Source of the DNA: Comamonadaceae bacterium
GTDB taxonomy: Bacteria > Pseudomonadota > Gammaproteobacteria > Burkholderiales > Burkholderiaceae_C
Length of the DNA: 40,504 nucleotides
Assembly (NCBI GenBank): GCA_947451385.1
Contig: CANFYZ010000032.1
Location: 1-40,504 of the forward strand
Direction: 5' to 3'
The notes under the pieces were generated by a model. The model ran no database searches, was not told the origin of the DNA, and saw nothing but the letters and a program-made list of their open reading frames with translations. Shown piece by piece: positions 1 through 8,026 of the stretch. A program made the translations under genes and the position numbers. Positions within the stretch are counted from its first letter, which is position 1. Every line of letters begins with the position of its first letter.

Positions 1-15
1 AGACAAACTCGTTGC

Positions 16-46
16 AAAAAAAATGGCGAACACAGGGTTCGCCATT
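16..46 (-). terminator. Rho-independent terminator after tRNA-Val
   Basis: A 10-bp stem (22-31 with 37-46, arm aatggcgaac) closes a 5-nt loop. Read on the minus strand it is followed by a run of eight T (the A run 16-23 on plus). It lies just beyond the CCA end of the minus-strand tRNA-Val, so it should end the hupB-tRNA-Val transcript. Confidence 0.85.
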
Positions 47-53
47 GTCGGGG

Positions 54-129
54 TGGTGGGCGCTGACGGTCTCGAACCGCCGACCTACTCCGTGTAAAGG
101 AGCCGCTCTACCAACTGAGCTAAGCGCCC
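54..129 (-). tRNA. tRNA-Val (anticodon TAC)
   Basis: The 76-nt minus-strand sequence folds as a cloverleaf. The acceptor stem is GGGCGCT/AGCGCCC, with discriminator A and an encoded CCA at 54-56. The anticodon stem CTCC/GGAG encloses the loop TTTACAC, giving anticodon TAC, which reads GUA valine codons. The T arm contains the usual GGTTCGA. Its 5' end is only 15 nt after the hupB stop codon with no terminator between, so it is probably processed out of a hupB-tRNA transcript ended by the hairpin at 16-46. Confidence 0.97.
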
Positions 130-144
130 CGCCAGAAAACTATA

Positions 145-417
145 TCAGTTCAAAGCATCTTTCAAAGCTTTGCCTGGACGGAACTTTGGAATCTTGGCAG
201 ACTTGATTTTAATCGCAGCGCCGGTGCGGGGATTGCGACCGGCGCGCGCGGCACGTTTGGTCACAGCAAATGAGCCAAAACCCACCAAGGACACAGTGCC
301 GCCTTTTTTCAAGGTGGTGCGCACGCCACCAATGAGGGCCTCCAAGGCGCGGCCTGCTGCGGCTTTGGAAATATCCGCCTGATTGGCGATATGTTCAATC
401 AATTCGGTTTTGTTCAC
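145..417 (-). CDS. hupB: DNA-binding protein HU
   Basis: This 90-residue protein matches the HU/IHF family over its whole length. It has the N-terminal helical dimer region ([11 protein letters not shown]), the GFGSF turn, and the beta-arm with the family signature near [12 protein letters not shown] that ends in a basic tail. HU is a dimeric nucleoid protein that bends DNA non-specifically. The start is GTG, supported by an AAAGG ribosome-binding site about 7 nt upstream and by alignment of the family N-terminus. IHF subunits are less likely because the N-terminal sequence is HU-like. A terminator-like hairpin (433-460) lies only about 10 nt upstream of the ribosome-binding site, and tRNA-Val follows 15 nt downstream of the stop. 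hupB is preferred to hupA by habit of annotation in this group; the sequence does not separate them. Confidence 0.95.
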   Translation of the reverse strand: MNKTELIEHIANQADISKAAAGRALEALIGGVRTTLKKGGTVSLVGFGSFAVTKRAARAGRNPRTGAAIKIKSAKIPKFRPGKALKDALN

Positions 418-432
418 AAAGAACCTTTGAAG

Positions 433-460
433 AAAAAAACAGATCAGCGCACTGATCTGT
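433..460 (-). terminator. Terminator-like hairpin in front of hupB
   Basis: The arm acagatcag (439-447) pairs with ctgatctgt (452-460) around a 4-nt loop. On the minus strand this 9-bp stem is followed by seven T (433-439), the form of an intrinsic terminator. It is downstream of the ttuC-like gene (stop at 574) and would end that transcript. It also sits within about 15 nt of the hupB start, so any hup promoter upstream of it would have to be read through it. Confidence 0.7.
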
Positions 461-573
461 TGTTGTTTGAATTGGGGCCACTGGGCGGAACGAATTTTAG
501 ACGCAAACCTCGGACCGTCCGCCGCGAAATTGATAATTTTAAAAATAATGGCGTGCCCTGCCCCTGGCCAATT

Positions 574-1659
574 TCAAAGTGCTTGCGCGATCGCTTGGCC
601 CACGTCCTGCGTAGAAGCCGTGCCGCCGATATCGGGCGTGCGCGGCGCGCCACTTTGCGGATGCAGCACTTTTTCGATCGCGGCCAACACCGCATCGTGC
701 GCCTGCTTGTAGCCCAAAAATTCCAACATCATGGCGCCGCACCAGATCTGACCGATCGGGTTGGCAATCTGCTTGCCCGCAATGTCAGGGGCCGACCCAT
801 GCACCGGCTCAAACAAGGAAGGGAACACGCGGTCCGGATTCAGGTTGGCGCTGGGCGCAATGCCGATGGTGCCGGTGCACGCAGGCCCTAAATCACTCAA
901 GATGTCGCCAAACAAATTGCTGGCGACCACCACATCAAAGAAGTCGGGCCGTTGCACAAAGTGCGCCGTCAGGATGTCGATGTGGAACTTGTCCACATTC
1001 ACGCCCGGGTAGTGCTTGGCCATTTCGACCACGCGCTCATCCCAGTAAGGCATGGTGATGGCGATGCCGTTGGATTTGGTGGCGCTGGTCAAATGCTTTT
1101 TAGGGCGCGACTGCGCCAACTCGAACGCAAACTTCAGCACACGGTCCACGCCGATGCGCGACATCACGGTCTCCTGCATCACGATTTCACGTTCGGTGCC
1201 GGGGTACATGCGCCCGCCGATGCTGGAGTACTCGCCTTCGGTGTTTTCGCGCACGATGTACATGTCGATCTCACCCGGAAGCCGGGGGCTGCCGTCACGC
1301 CGCACCACCGGTGCGATGATGCCGGGCATCAGGCGCGCGGGTCGCAGGTTGATGTACTGGTCAAACTCACGGCGAAACAACAGCAACGAGCCCCAGAGCG
1401 AGACGTGGTCGGCAATTTTGTCGGGCCAACCCACGGCACCAAAGTAGATCGCATCGTGGCCGCCGATCTGGTCTTTCCAGTTGTCGGGCAGCATCTTGCC
1501 GTGCTTTTCACAGTAGTCCCAGCTGGAAAAATCAAAGTGGTCAAAGTGCAAATCGATGTTGAATTTGCGCGCTGCGGCTTCCATCACGCGCAGGCCTTCG
1601 GGCATCACTTCTTTGCCAATGCCATCGCCAGGAATCACGGCTATGCGGTGTTTTGTCAT
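574..1659 (-). CDS. ttuC: Tartrate / D-malate dehydrogenase (TtuC type)
   Basis: This is a 361-residue NAD-dependent beta-decarboxylating dehydrogenase of the isocitrate/isopropylmalate dehydrogenase family. The N-terminus has the family IPGDGIGKEV (residues 9-18). The stretch DHVSLWGSLLLFRREFDQ followed by NLRPARLMPG (about 84-113) is characteristic of the tartrate dehydrogenase/D-malate dehydrogenase branch rather than LeuB. The metal- and substrate-binding RENTEGEY and the cofactor-side DILSDLGPA...GTIGIAPSANL are both present. Members oxidise L-tartrate and meso-tartrate or oxidatively decarboxylate D-malate to pyruvate in the cytoplasm. It lies 48 nt downstream of the EamA exporter on the same strand and ends before a terminator at 433-460. 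The substrate (tartrate or D-malate, hence ttuC or dmlA) cannot be chosen from sequence. Confidence 0.88.
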   Translation of the reverse strand: MTKHRIAVIPGDGIGKEVMPEGLRVMEAAARKFNIDLHFDHFDFSSWDYCEKHGKMLPDNWKDQIGGHDAIYFGAVGWPDKIADHVSLWGSLLLFRREFDQYINLRPARLMPGIIAPVVRRDGSPRLPGEIDMYIVRENTEGEYSSIGGRMYPGTEREIVMQETVMSRIGVDRVLKFAFELAQSRPKKHLTSATKSNGIAITMPYWDERVVEMAKHYPGVNVDKFHIDILTAHFVQRPDFFDVVVASNLFGDILSDLGPACTGTIGIAPSANLNPDRVFPSLFEPVHGSAPDIAGKQIANPIGQIWCGAMMLEFLGYKQAHDAVLAAIEKVLHPQSGAPRTPDIGGTASTQDVGQAIAQAL

Positions 1660-1707
1660 GGTCTGTCTTTCGAGAAAATAAATGGCGAGGAGCTTATCAG
1701 TTCTGAT

Positions 1708-2652
1708 TCAAATTTTGGTCGCCCGCACGACTTGGCTCACACCCAAAGCCGTCAAGGCGGTGCCCGCCAAGGTCATGGCGGTGATCGGCTCATCGAACAA
1801 AACCCAGGCCATCAAAGCCGTGGTCGGCGGCACCAAGTACATCAAACTGCTGACCGATGCCGCCGCGCCGCGTTGGATCAACAGATACAGCAAAGAGCTG
1901 CCCCCCAAGGTCAGGCCCAGCACCGACCAGGCCATGGCCCCCACCATCTCGGGCACCCAGTCCACGCTGTCCACTTCCAGCAAAGCCAAAGGCAGGGTCA
2001 CACAGGCGGCGGCAAACAACTGCACCGTGTTCGCGCTGCGCACATCGCAGGGCTGCACAAAGCGTTTTTGGTACAAGGTGCCCGCAGTGATGCACAACAA
2101 AGCCAAGACGGCAAAGCCGCAGTTCAACGCATTGACATGATCGAGCGCTGTGCCCTGGGTCAGCTTGCGCCACACCACCATCAACAAACCGGCCAGCCCG
2201 AGCAGCAAGCCCAGCCACTGGCGCGGCGTCACCGCATGCAAGGGCAGACCGCCCGCGCCTTCTGGCGATTCGGTAGCGGCTGTACGGGCCTGCAGGGCAG
2301 ACAACCAAATGGCCGTCAACACCGGTTGAATGCCCACAATCAGCGCCGACAACCCCGAACCCATACCGGCCTTGACCGCCGCCCACACGCCGCCCAAATA
2401 GCCCGCATGCATCAAGACGCCGGTGACCGACAAATGCAAAAACTGCGCACGGTTTTGTGGCCAAGCGACTTTGGCCCAGAGAATCCACGGCACAAAACAC
2501 GCCATGGACAAGAGGTAACGAATCAGCAACAAGGAGAACGGCGGCGCATGCGGCATGCCAAAGCGCGCGACGATAAAACCCGTGCTCCAGATCAGCACAA
2601 ACACGGCGGGCATGGCCCGGACCCAAGCGCTGCGGTCGTCGGCAGCGCTCAT
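1708..2652 (-). CDS. EamA/DMT-family transporter
   Basis: This is a 314-residue integral membrane protein of the drug/metabolite transporter superfamily. About ten hydrophobic segments form two EamA repeats, beginning with AVFVLIWSTGFIVARF and, in the second half, ending near MAWVLFDEPITAMTLAGTALTALGV, a typical EamA ending. Such proteins export amino acids, metabolites or drugs across the inner membrane; the substrate here is unknown. I chose the ATG at 2652 (MSAADDRS) because it overlaps the pgsA stop as ATGA. The frame stays open further upstream, but that part lies within pgsA and lacks family similarity. It is probably translationally coupled to pgsA. Confidence 0.88.
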   Translation of the reverse strand: MSAADDRSAWVRAMPAVFVLIWSTGFIVARFGMPHAPPFSLLLIRYLLSMACFVPWILWAKVAWPQNRAQFLHLSVTGVLMHAGYLGGVWAAVKAGMGSGLSALIVGIQPVLTAIWLSALQARTAATESPEGAGGLPLHAVTPRQWLGLLLGLAGLLMVVWRKLTQGTALDHVNALNCGFAVLALLCITAGTLYQKRFVQPCDVRSANTVQLFAAACVTLPLALLEVDSVDWVPEMVGAMAWSVLGLTLGGSSLLYLLIQRGAAASVSSLMYLVPPTTALMAWVLFDEPITAMTLAGTALTALGVSQVVRATKI

Positions 2653-3215
2653 TTCACGCGGGCGCGAATTTCGGGCAAGGCTTTTTGCATGTAATAGACC
2701 ATGGACCAGATGGTCAACACGGCCGCCAACCAGATCAGCACTTCGCCCCATTGCCGGGTGTCGATCAGACCGAACAACACCCCGTCAAACAGCAAAAATG
2801 GAATGGCCACCATTTGCACCGTGGTTTTGAGTTTGCCCACCATGTGCACGGCCACGCTTTTGCCCGCACCCAGTTGCGCCATCCATTCGCGCAGCGCCGA
2901 GATGGCGATCTCACGGCCGATGATGACCAAGGCCACCAGCACATGCACGCGGTGCATCTCCACCAACATCAGCAGGGCGGCACAGACCAAAAACTTGTCC
3001 GCCACCGGGTCTAAAAAGGCACCAAAGGCGGAGGTCTGGTTCAGTTTGCGGGCCAAATAACCGTCCAGCCAGTCGGTGATGGCAAAGATCACAAACATGC
3101 TGGTGGCAACCGAGTTGCGGGTTTCTTGCGACATCGGTAAGTAATACACGGCCACAATCAGCGGGATGGCGACAATCCGCGCCAAGGTCATCAGAGTGGG
3201 AATGGTGTAGAACAT
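2649..3215 (-). CDS. pgsA: CDP-diacylglycerol--glycerol-3-phosphate 3-phosphatidyltransferase
   Basis: This 188-residue membrane enzyme makes phosphatidylglycerophosphate from CDP-diacylglycerol and glycerol-3-phosphate, the committed step to phosphatidylglycerol and cardiolipin. The CDP-alcohol phosphotransferase signature is complete: D48, D51-G52, A55-R56, G65, D69 and D73. The N-terminus (MFYTIPTLMTLARIVAIPLI) has the usual TLxRI pattern and first membrane helix, and several later hydrophobic helices follow. Length is normal for bacterial PgsA. It sits 42 nt downstream of uvrC on the same strand, a common gene pairing in proteobacteria, and overlaps the EamA gene by 4 nt. Confidence 0.95.
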   Translation of the reverse strand: MFYTIPTLMTLARIVAIPLIVAVYYLPMSQETRNSVATSMFVIFAITDWLDGYLARKLNQTSAFGAFLDPVADKFLVCAALLMLVEMHRVHVLVALVIIGREIAISALREWMAQLGAGKSVAVHMVGKLKTTVQMVAIPFLLFDGVLFGLIDTRQWGEVLIWLAAVLTIWSMVYYMQKALPEIRARVK

Positions 3216-3257
3216 GGGTGGCTTATTGTGGCATGGCCAAGTGACGCGCTCAGCGAC

Positions 3258-5222
3258 TCAGCGCAAGGCGTTGTAAATACTTTCGGCCAACTCGCGTGAA
3301 ATGCCTTCGACCGACATCAGATCTTGCACGCTGGCACTTTCCACTCCCCTTACACCGCCAAAACGCTGCAGCAAGCGCGCGCGTTTTTTGGGGCCGACGC
3401 CGGCAATTTCTTCCAAGCTGCTGCCCCCCACCCGCACCCGCGCCCGTTGGGCCCGCATGCCGGTGATGGCAAAGCGGTGCGCCTCGTCGCGCACCTGCGC
3501 CACCAGCATCAAGGCGGCCGAATCTTTGCCTAAATAGACTTTCTCGCGGCCATCGGCAAAGACCAATTCCTCCAGACCGACTTTGCGGCCCTCGCCTTTT
3601 TCAACGCCGACGATGAGCGACAAATCCAACCCCAAAGTTTCAAACACCTCACGCGCCATCGAGACCTGGCCCTTGCCACCGTCGATCAACACCACATCGG
3701 GCATGCGGGCACCGGTTTCACCGGCGCGAATCGACTCCGCCACTTTGCCATAGCGCCGCAGCAGCACTTGGCGCATGGCTGCGTAATCGTCACCCGGGGT
3801 GATGCCCTCAATTTTGTAGCGCCGGTACTCGCTGTTTTGCATTTTGTGCTGCTGAAATACCACACACGAAGCCTGCGTGGCCTCGCCCGCGGTATGCGAA
3901 ATGTCAAAACACTCCATGCGCAGCGTGGCCATGTCGTCAGGGGCCAAGTCCAGCGCCTCCACCAACGCCCGGGTACGTGCTTGTTGAGAGCCCTCTTCGG
4001 CCAGCAAACGGGCCAGTTGGATGGCCGCATTTTTTTCGGCCATCTCCAGCCAAACCCGGCGTTGCTCGCGCGGCTGATGCACGGCGGTGATTTTGACCCC
4101 GCTTTGCAAAGACAAGGCTTCGATCAAATGCTTGTTCACCGCCTCGCTGGTGATCAAGGCGGGCGGCACCGGCACGCCCAAATAATGTTGCGCGACAAAG
4201 GCCTCCAGCACCTGAACCTCCACCGCCTGCGCGCGCTCGGCCTCGCTGTGGCCGGCCTCGCCGTCCAGCACCAGTGAGGAAATCGCATGGGCATCTTCCA
4301 CGTGCGAGGGGAAATACGGCCGGTCGCCCAAATGCCGCCCGCCGCGCACCATGGCCAGGTTCACACAGGCACGGCCGCCCTGCACCTTCACGGCCAAAAT
4401 GTCCACATCGGTGTCGCTGCCGGTGTCCACCGCCTGCTGGTGCAGCACCCGCGACAGGGCCGTCATCTGGTTACGCACTTCGGCGGCCAGCTCAAACTCC
4501 AGCCGATCCGCGTGCGCCATCATCCGCAGCTCCAACTCTTTCAGCACCTGCTGGGTTTCACCGCGCAAGAACTTCTCGGCATTGTGAACATCTTGGGCGT
4601 AGTTTTCGGGGGTGATCATGTTCACGCAAGGACCCGAGCAACGCTTGATTTGAAACAGCAAGCAAGGGCGAGTGCGGTTGGCAAACACCGTGTCCTCGCA
4701 GGTGCGCAGACGAAACACTTTTTGCAAGAGCTGGATCGATTCTTTCACCGCCCAAGCGCTGGGAAACGGCCCAAAGTAATGGTGCTTCTTCTCGACCGCG
4801 CCCCGGTAATAAGCGATGCGTGAATACAGCAAGGGCGACACCCCGGCTTGCGCCCCACTGGCTTTAGGCAAGGCCTGGGGCGTGACGGTGCCGGTCATTT
4901 TCAAATACGGGTAGCTCTTATCGTCCCTGAACAAGATGTTGAACTTGGGGTTCAAGGTCTTGATCAAATTGTTTTCCAGCAGCAGGGCCTCGGCCTCGGA
5001 GCGCACCACTGTGGTCTCCATGCGCACAATTTTGCTGACCATGTGGCCAATGCGGGTGCCGCCATGGTCTTTTTGAAAATAGCTGGACACCCGGCGCTTG
5101 AGGTTCAGCGCTTTACCCACATACAGCAGTTGATCTTGCGCATCAAAGTAGCGGTACACCCCAGGCAGGGCGGGCAAGGCCGCTACCTGGGCCAGCAAAG
5201 ATTCATCATGGTGAGACGACAT
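3258..5222 (-). CDS. uvrC: UvrABC system protein C (excinuclease subunit C)
   Basis: This 654-residue nuclease makes both incisions in nucleotide excision repair. In order it has the N-terminal GIY-YIG nuclease domain (PGVYRYF...[13 protein letters not shown]), the Cys cluster (CSGPCVN), a UVR motif that contacts UvrB (around [16 protein letters not shown]), the RNase H-like 5' nuclease domain (MECFDISH... and LIDGGKGQ), and a C-terminal helix-hairpin-helix pair ([13 protein letters not shown]). The start at 5222 (MSSHHDES) fits the family N-terminus; 14 further upstream codons are open but would cross into the earP leader. It is divergent from earP with about 40 nt between the chosen starts, so their promoters must overlap. 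Confidence 0.96.
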   Translation of the reverse strand: MSSHHDESLLAQVAALPALPGVYRYFDAQDQLLYVGKALNLKRRVSSYFQKDHGGTRIGHMVSKIVRMETTVVRSEAEALLLENNLIKTLNPKFNILFRDDKSYPYLKMTGTVTPQALPKASGAQAGVSPLLYSRIAYYRGAVEKKHHYFGPFPSAWAVKESIQLLQKVFRLRTCEDTVFANRTRPCLLFQIKRCSGPCVNMITPENYAQDVHNAEKFLRGETQQVLKELELRMMAHADRLEFELAAEVRNQMTALSRVLHQQAVDTGSDTDVDILAVKVQGGRACVNLAMVRGGRHLGDRPYFPSHVEDAHAISSLVLDGEAGHSEAERAQAVEVQVLEAFVAQHYLGVPVPPALITSEAVNKHLIEALSLQSGVKITAVHQPREQRRVWLEMAEKNAAIQLARLLAEEGSQQARTRALVEALDLAPDDMATLRMECFDISHTAGEATQASCVVFQQHKMQNSEYRRYKIEGITPGDDYAAMRQVLLRRYGKVAESIRAGETGARMPDVVLIDGGKGQVSMAREVFETLGLDLSLIVGVEKGEGRKVGLEELVFADGREKVYLGKDSAALMLVAQVRDEAHRFAITGMRAQRARVRVGGSSLEEIAGVGPKKRARLLQRFGGVRGVESASVQDLMSVEGISRELAESIYNALR

Positions 5223-5262
5223 GACGGCTATTGTCTGTGAAAACTCCAGCGACAATCTCCCC

Positions 5263-6384
5263 ATGCCATCCGGTCAACTCTGGGACATTTTTTGCACCGT
5301 CATCGACAACCACGGCGACTTGGGTGTGTGCTGGCGCCTGTCATGTCAGCTGCGTGATGCCGGTCAGCAAGTTCGCCTTTGGGTGGACGACGCCTCGGCC
5401 CTGTCATGGATGGCGCCCGCCGCCGCGCTCAGGCAAGAGCCCGGCATCACCGTGTTGCCCTGGGCAACCGCCACGCAAGCCAGCCCGCTGAACCAACTGG
5501 CCCCGGCCGACGTCTGGATCGAGGCCTTTGGCTGCGAGATCCCCGAAGCCTTCGTGGCCCACGGCGTGGCCACGCGCCAGCAGCAACCCGTCTGGATCAA
5601 CCTCGAATACCTGAGCGCCGAAGCCTGGGTCCCTGGTCTGCATGGCCTGCCCTCGCCTGTGATGAGCGGTCCGGCCAAAGGCTGGCGCAAACAGTTTTTT
5701 TACCCCGGCTTCACACCAGACACGGGGGGTCTGCTGCGCGAAGCCGACCTGCTGGCGCGTCAAAACCAATTTGACCGCGCGACATGGCGCGCCCAACACG
5801 CCCCCGGCCTGCCCGCCGGCGGTCGGCTCATCAGCCTTTTTTGCTATGAACCCGCCGCCCTGCCCCAGTTGCTGGCGCAGCTGGCAGGCACACCCCACCA
5901 CCTGCTGGTCACCCCCGGGCGCCCGCTGGCGGCGGTGCAAAAAGCGATGGCAGAACGCGGGGGCCAGGCAACCCAACTGAATTGCCGCGCCCTGCCCTAC
6001 ACCGACCAAAAGGGCTTTGACGAGATGCTCTGGGGCTGTGATTTGAATTTTGTGCGGGGCGAAGACTCCTTGGTGCGCGCCCTCTGGGCTGGCCAGCCTT
6101 TCGTCTGGCAGATCTACCCGCAAGAGGATTCAGCGCACCACGCCAAACTCGAAGCTTTTTTGGACTGGATCAAAGCCCCTGCCAGCTGCCGGGAGTTTCA
6201 TCGGGTCTGGAACGGGTTGAAAGAGGGCGCCCTCACGCCGCTGGACACGGACACGCTGACGGCATGGCGTGAGTGCGTCCAGGCCGCGCGTCAGGATTTG
6301 CGCTTGCAGCAAGATTTATTGAGCCAATTACGGCACCACTGCCTGACCCAAGCTGAGCTGGGCAATGAGCCACCCCAAAGCTGA
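5263..6384 (+). CDS. earP: EF-P arginine rhamnosyltransferase EarP
   Basis: This 373-residue glycosyltransferase (formerly DUF2331) transfers rhamnose from dTDP-rhamnose to Arg32 of elongation factor P. The family N-terminus [20 protein letters not shown] starts at residue 7. It contains D15 and D19, which correspond in position to the catalytic aspartates of characterised EarP proteins, and the nucleotide-sugar site RGEDS has Glu267. I chose the ATG at 5263 because family members begin just before WDIFC; an in-frame ATG at 5221 overlaps the uvrC start and would add 14 unsupported residues. efp follows 81 nt downstream, and its product has an arginine at position 32, so enzyme and target are adjacent. 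The rhamnose-donor (rml) genes are not in the window. Confidence 0.95.
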   Translation: MPSGQLWDIFCTVIDNHGDLGVCWRLSCQLRDAGQQVRLWVDDASALSWMAPAAALRQEPGITVLPWATATQASPLNQLAPADVWIEAFGCEIPEAFVAHGVATRQQQPVWINLEYLSAEAWVPGLHGLPSPVMSGPAKGWRKQFFYPGFTPDTGGLLREADLLARQNQFDRATWRAQHAPGLPAGGRLISLFCYEPAALPQLLAQLAGTPHHLLVTPGRPLAAVQKAMAERGGQATQLNCRALPYTDQKGFDEMLWGCDLNFVRGEDSLVRALWAGQPFVWQIYPQEDSAHHAKLEAFLDWIKAPASCREFHRVWNGLKEGALTPLDTDTLTAWRECVQAARQDLRLQQDLLSQLRHHCLTQAELGNEPPQS

Positions 6385-6416
6385 TCGGTGGGGCACCTGC
6401 CCCTACAGGTTAGAAT

Positions 6417-6444
6417 GAGAGGCTTGGCCCAAGGCCACCCTCTC
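6417..6444 (+). promoter_or_regulatory. Hairpin in the efp leader
   Basis: GAGAGG (6417-6422) pairs with CCTCTC (6439-6444), and TGG/CCA extend the stem inside a small internal loop. It lies about 20 nt upstream of the efp start and is followed by no T run, so it is not an obvious terminator. It could shape translation or mRNA stability. The efp start itself has no clear Shine-Dalgarno sequence. Confidence 0.35.
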
Positions 6445-6465
6445 TTCATTTCTGATTCAAATCCT

Positions 6466-7020
6466 ATGAAAACCGCTCAAGAAATCCGCGTTGGCAACGT
6501 CATCATGCACGGCAAAGACCCCATGGTCGTGCTGCGTACCGAATACCAACGCGGCGGTCGTGGCTCGTCCACCGTGCGCATGAAACTCAAAAGCCTGATT
6601 GCCAACTTCGGTACCGAAGTGGTGTTCCGCGCCGACGACAAAATGGACCAGGTTATTCTGGACAAGAAAGATTGCACCTATTCGTACTTTGCCGACCCGA
6701 TGTACGTTTGCATGGACGCAGACTACAACCAGTACGAAGTCGAAGCCACCAACATGGGCGATGCGCTGAACTACCTCGAAGATGGCATGGAACTCGAAGT
6801 GGTGTTCTACAACGAGAAAGCCATCTCCGTGGAACTGCCCACCACCGTGGTGCGCGAGATCACCTGGACCGAACCCGCGGTCAAAGGCGACACCTCTGGC
6901 AAAGTCCTGAAGCCCGCCAAAATCGCCACCGGCATGGAAGTGCCTGTGCCTTTGTTTGTGGACCAGGGCGACAAGATCGAAATCGACACCCGCACCGGCG
7001 AATACCGCAAGCGCGTCTAA
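6466..7020 (+). CDS. efp: Translation elongation factor P
   Basis: EF-P is a 184-residue tRNA-mimicking factor that binds between the P and E sites and rescues ribosomes stalled at polyproline stretches. The start [14 protein letters not shown] matches the family N-terminus; the frame is open 26 codons further upstream without similarity. The domain I loop reads YQRGGRGSS with Arg at residue 32, the residue modified by EarP in the rhamnosylated EF-P class, instead of the Lys of the EpmA/B class. The C-terminal signature [17 protein letters not shown] is present. It lies downstream of earP and is followed by an intrinsic terminator at 7043. No strong ribosome-binding site precedes the ATG, which is unusual for an abundant factor. 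Confidence 0.97.
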   Translation: MKTAQEIRVGNVIMHGKDPMVVLRTEYQRGGRGSSTVRMKLKSLIANFGTEVVFRADDKMDQVILDKKDCTYSYFADPMYVCMDADYNQYEVEATNMGDALNYLEDGMELEVVFYNEKAISVELPTTVVREITWTEPAVKGDTSGKVLKPAKIATGMEVPVPLFVDQGDKIEIDTRTGEYRKRV

Positions 7021-7042
7021 AAGACACACGGTCCTGACCAAG

Positions 7043-7064
7043 AGGCTCCTGAGGGAGCCTTTTT
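7043..7064 (+). terminator. Rho-independent terminator after efp
   Basis: AGGCTCC (7043-7049) pairs with GGAGCCT (7054-7060) around a 4-nt loop and is followed by a T run (7060-7064). It starts 22 nt after the efp stop codon. Confidence 0.88.
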
Positions 7065-7124
7065 CATGTCTGTCTCAGTCTGTCTTGCGACCAGTGCGCC
7101 CCCTCATTCATCCACAATCCAGCC

Positions 7125-8006
7125 ATGCAATCCACACAAGACATCAAAGACTCGCCCCTGGCCGACGCCTGGGCCGAACTGCAAGCGCATGCGGCAGCGG
7201 GTGAGCCGCTGCAGCCCAACGCCTACCGCCTGGCCTTTGCCGACCCTGAATTTTTACTGCGCCGCGAAGCGCGAGGGATCCGCTTTCAGCTGGAAATGCT
7301 CAAGCCGGATTTGGACCAAACCGCGGCCGGGGTGGAACACACGGTGGTGGTGTTTGGCAGCGCCCGTTTTGTGTCACCAGAAACCGCACAAGCCGACATG
7401 GCGCGAGCCCAAAACAGCCAAGACCCCCAACTACGCCGCCGGGCCGAACAGGCGCACCGCGGTGCGGCTTACTACGAACAGGCGCGGGCTTTTGCCAGGC
7501 GGGTGTCAGAGGCCTGCAAAGACATGCCGCCGTCAGAGCGTTTGTACATTTGCACGGGTGGCGGCCCCGGCATCATGGAAGCGGCCAATCGCGGCGCGCA
7601 CGATGTCGGCGCGCCCTCGGTGGCGCTGAACATCGCGCTGCCCCATGAGCAAGCCGCCAACCCGTATGTCACGCCGCACCTGAGCTTCAAGTTCCATTAC
7701 TTTGCGCTGCGCAAAATGCACTTCATGATGCGCGCCAAGGCTTTGCTGGCTTTTCCGGGCGGCTTTGGCACCCTGGACGAGTTGTTTGAAATCTTGACCC
7801 TGGTGCAAACGCGCAAAGCCAAGCCGGTGCCGATCTTGCTGTTTGGCAGCGAGTACTGGACGCGGTTGGTGAACTTTCAGGTCTTGGTCGACGAAGGCAC
7901 GATCACGCAGGAAGATTTGCAACTGTTCCACTATGTGAACGATGCCGAACAAGCCTGGGCAGTAATCCGCGATTTTTACCAACTCGGCAGCCCACCCGCA
8001 GCCTGA
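7125..8006 (+). CDS. LOG-family protein (TIGR00730-type Rossmann fold)
   Basis: This is a 293-residue protein of the LOG/lysine-decarboxylase-like family. The core has the nucleotide-binding GGGPGIMEAANRGA and the catalytic-loop signature PGGFGTLDELFE, as in cytokinin riboside 5'-monophosphate phosphoribohydrolases, which split the base from nucleoside monophosphates. It is longer than the roughly 190-residue LOG proteins, with about 80-100 additional N-terminal residues that are common in the long proteobacterial subgroup. Its true substrate in bacteria of this kind is unsettled; nucleotide 5'-monophosphate nucleosidase activity is the best guess. It stands alone between the efp terminator and a convergent MFS gene. 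Confidence 0.85.
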   Translation: MQSTQDIKDSPLADAWAELQAHAAAGEPLQPNAYRLAFADPEFLLRREARGIRFQLEMLKPDLDQTAAGVEHTVVVFGSARFVSPETAQADMARAQNSQDPQLRRRAEQAHRGAAYYEQARAFARRVSEACKDMPPSERLYICTGGGPGIMEAANRGAHDVGAPSVALNIALPHEQAANPYVTPHLSFKFHYFALRKMHFMMRAKALLAFPGGFGTLDELFEILTLVQTRKAKPVPILLFGSEYWTRLVNFQVLVDEGTITQEDLQLFHYVNDAEQAWAVIRDFYQLGSPPAA

Positions 8007-8026
8007 GCCGCCCGTCCGGGCGTTGT

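Noticed and set aside
952..2694. A 580-codon plus-strand frame opposite the dehydrogenase and EamA genes
   Set aside because: It is rich in His/Gln/Arg from the complement of GC-rich coding sequence, has no family motif, and lies across two well-supported minus-strand genes.
5404..6123. A 239-codon minus-strand frame opposite earP
   Set aside because: earP is clearly the real gene; the antisense frame shows no recognisable domain.
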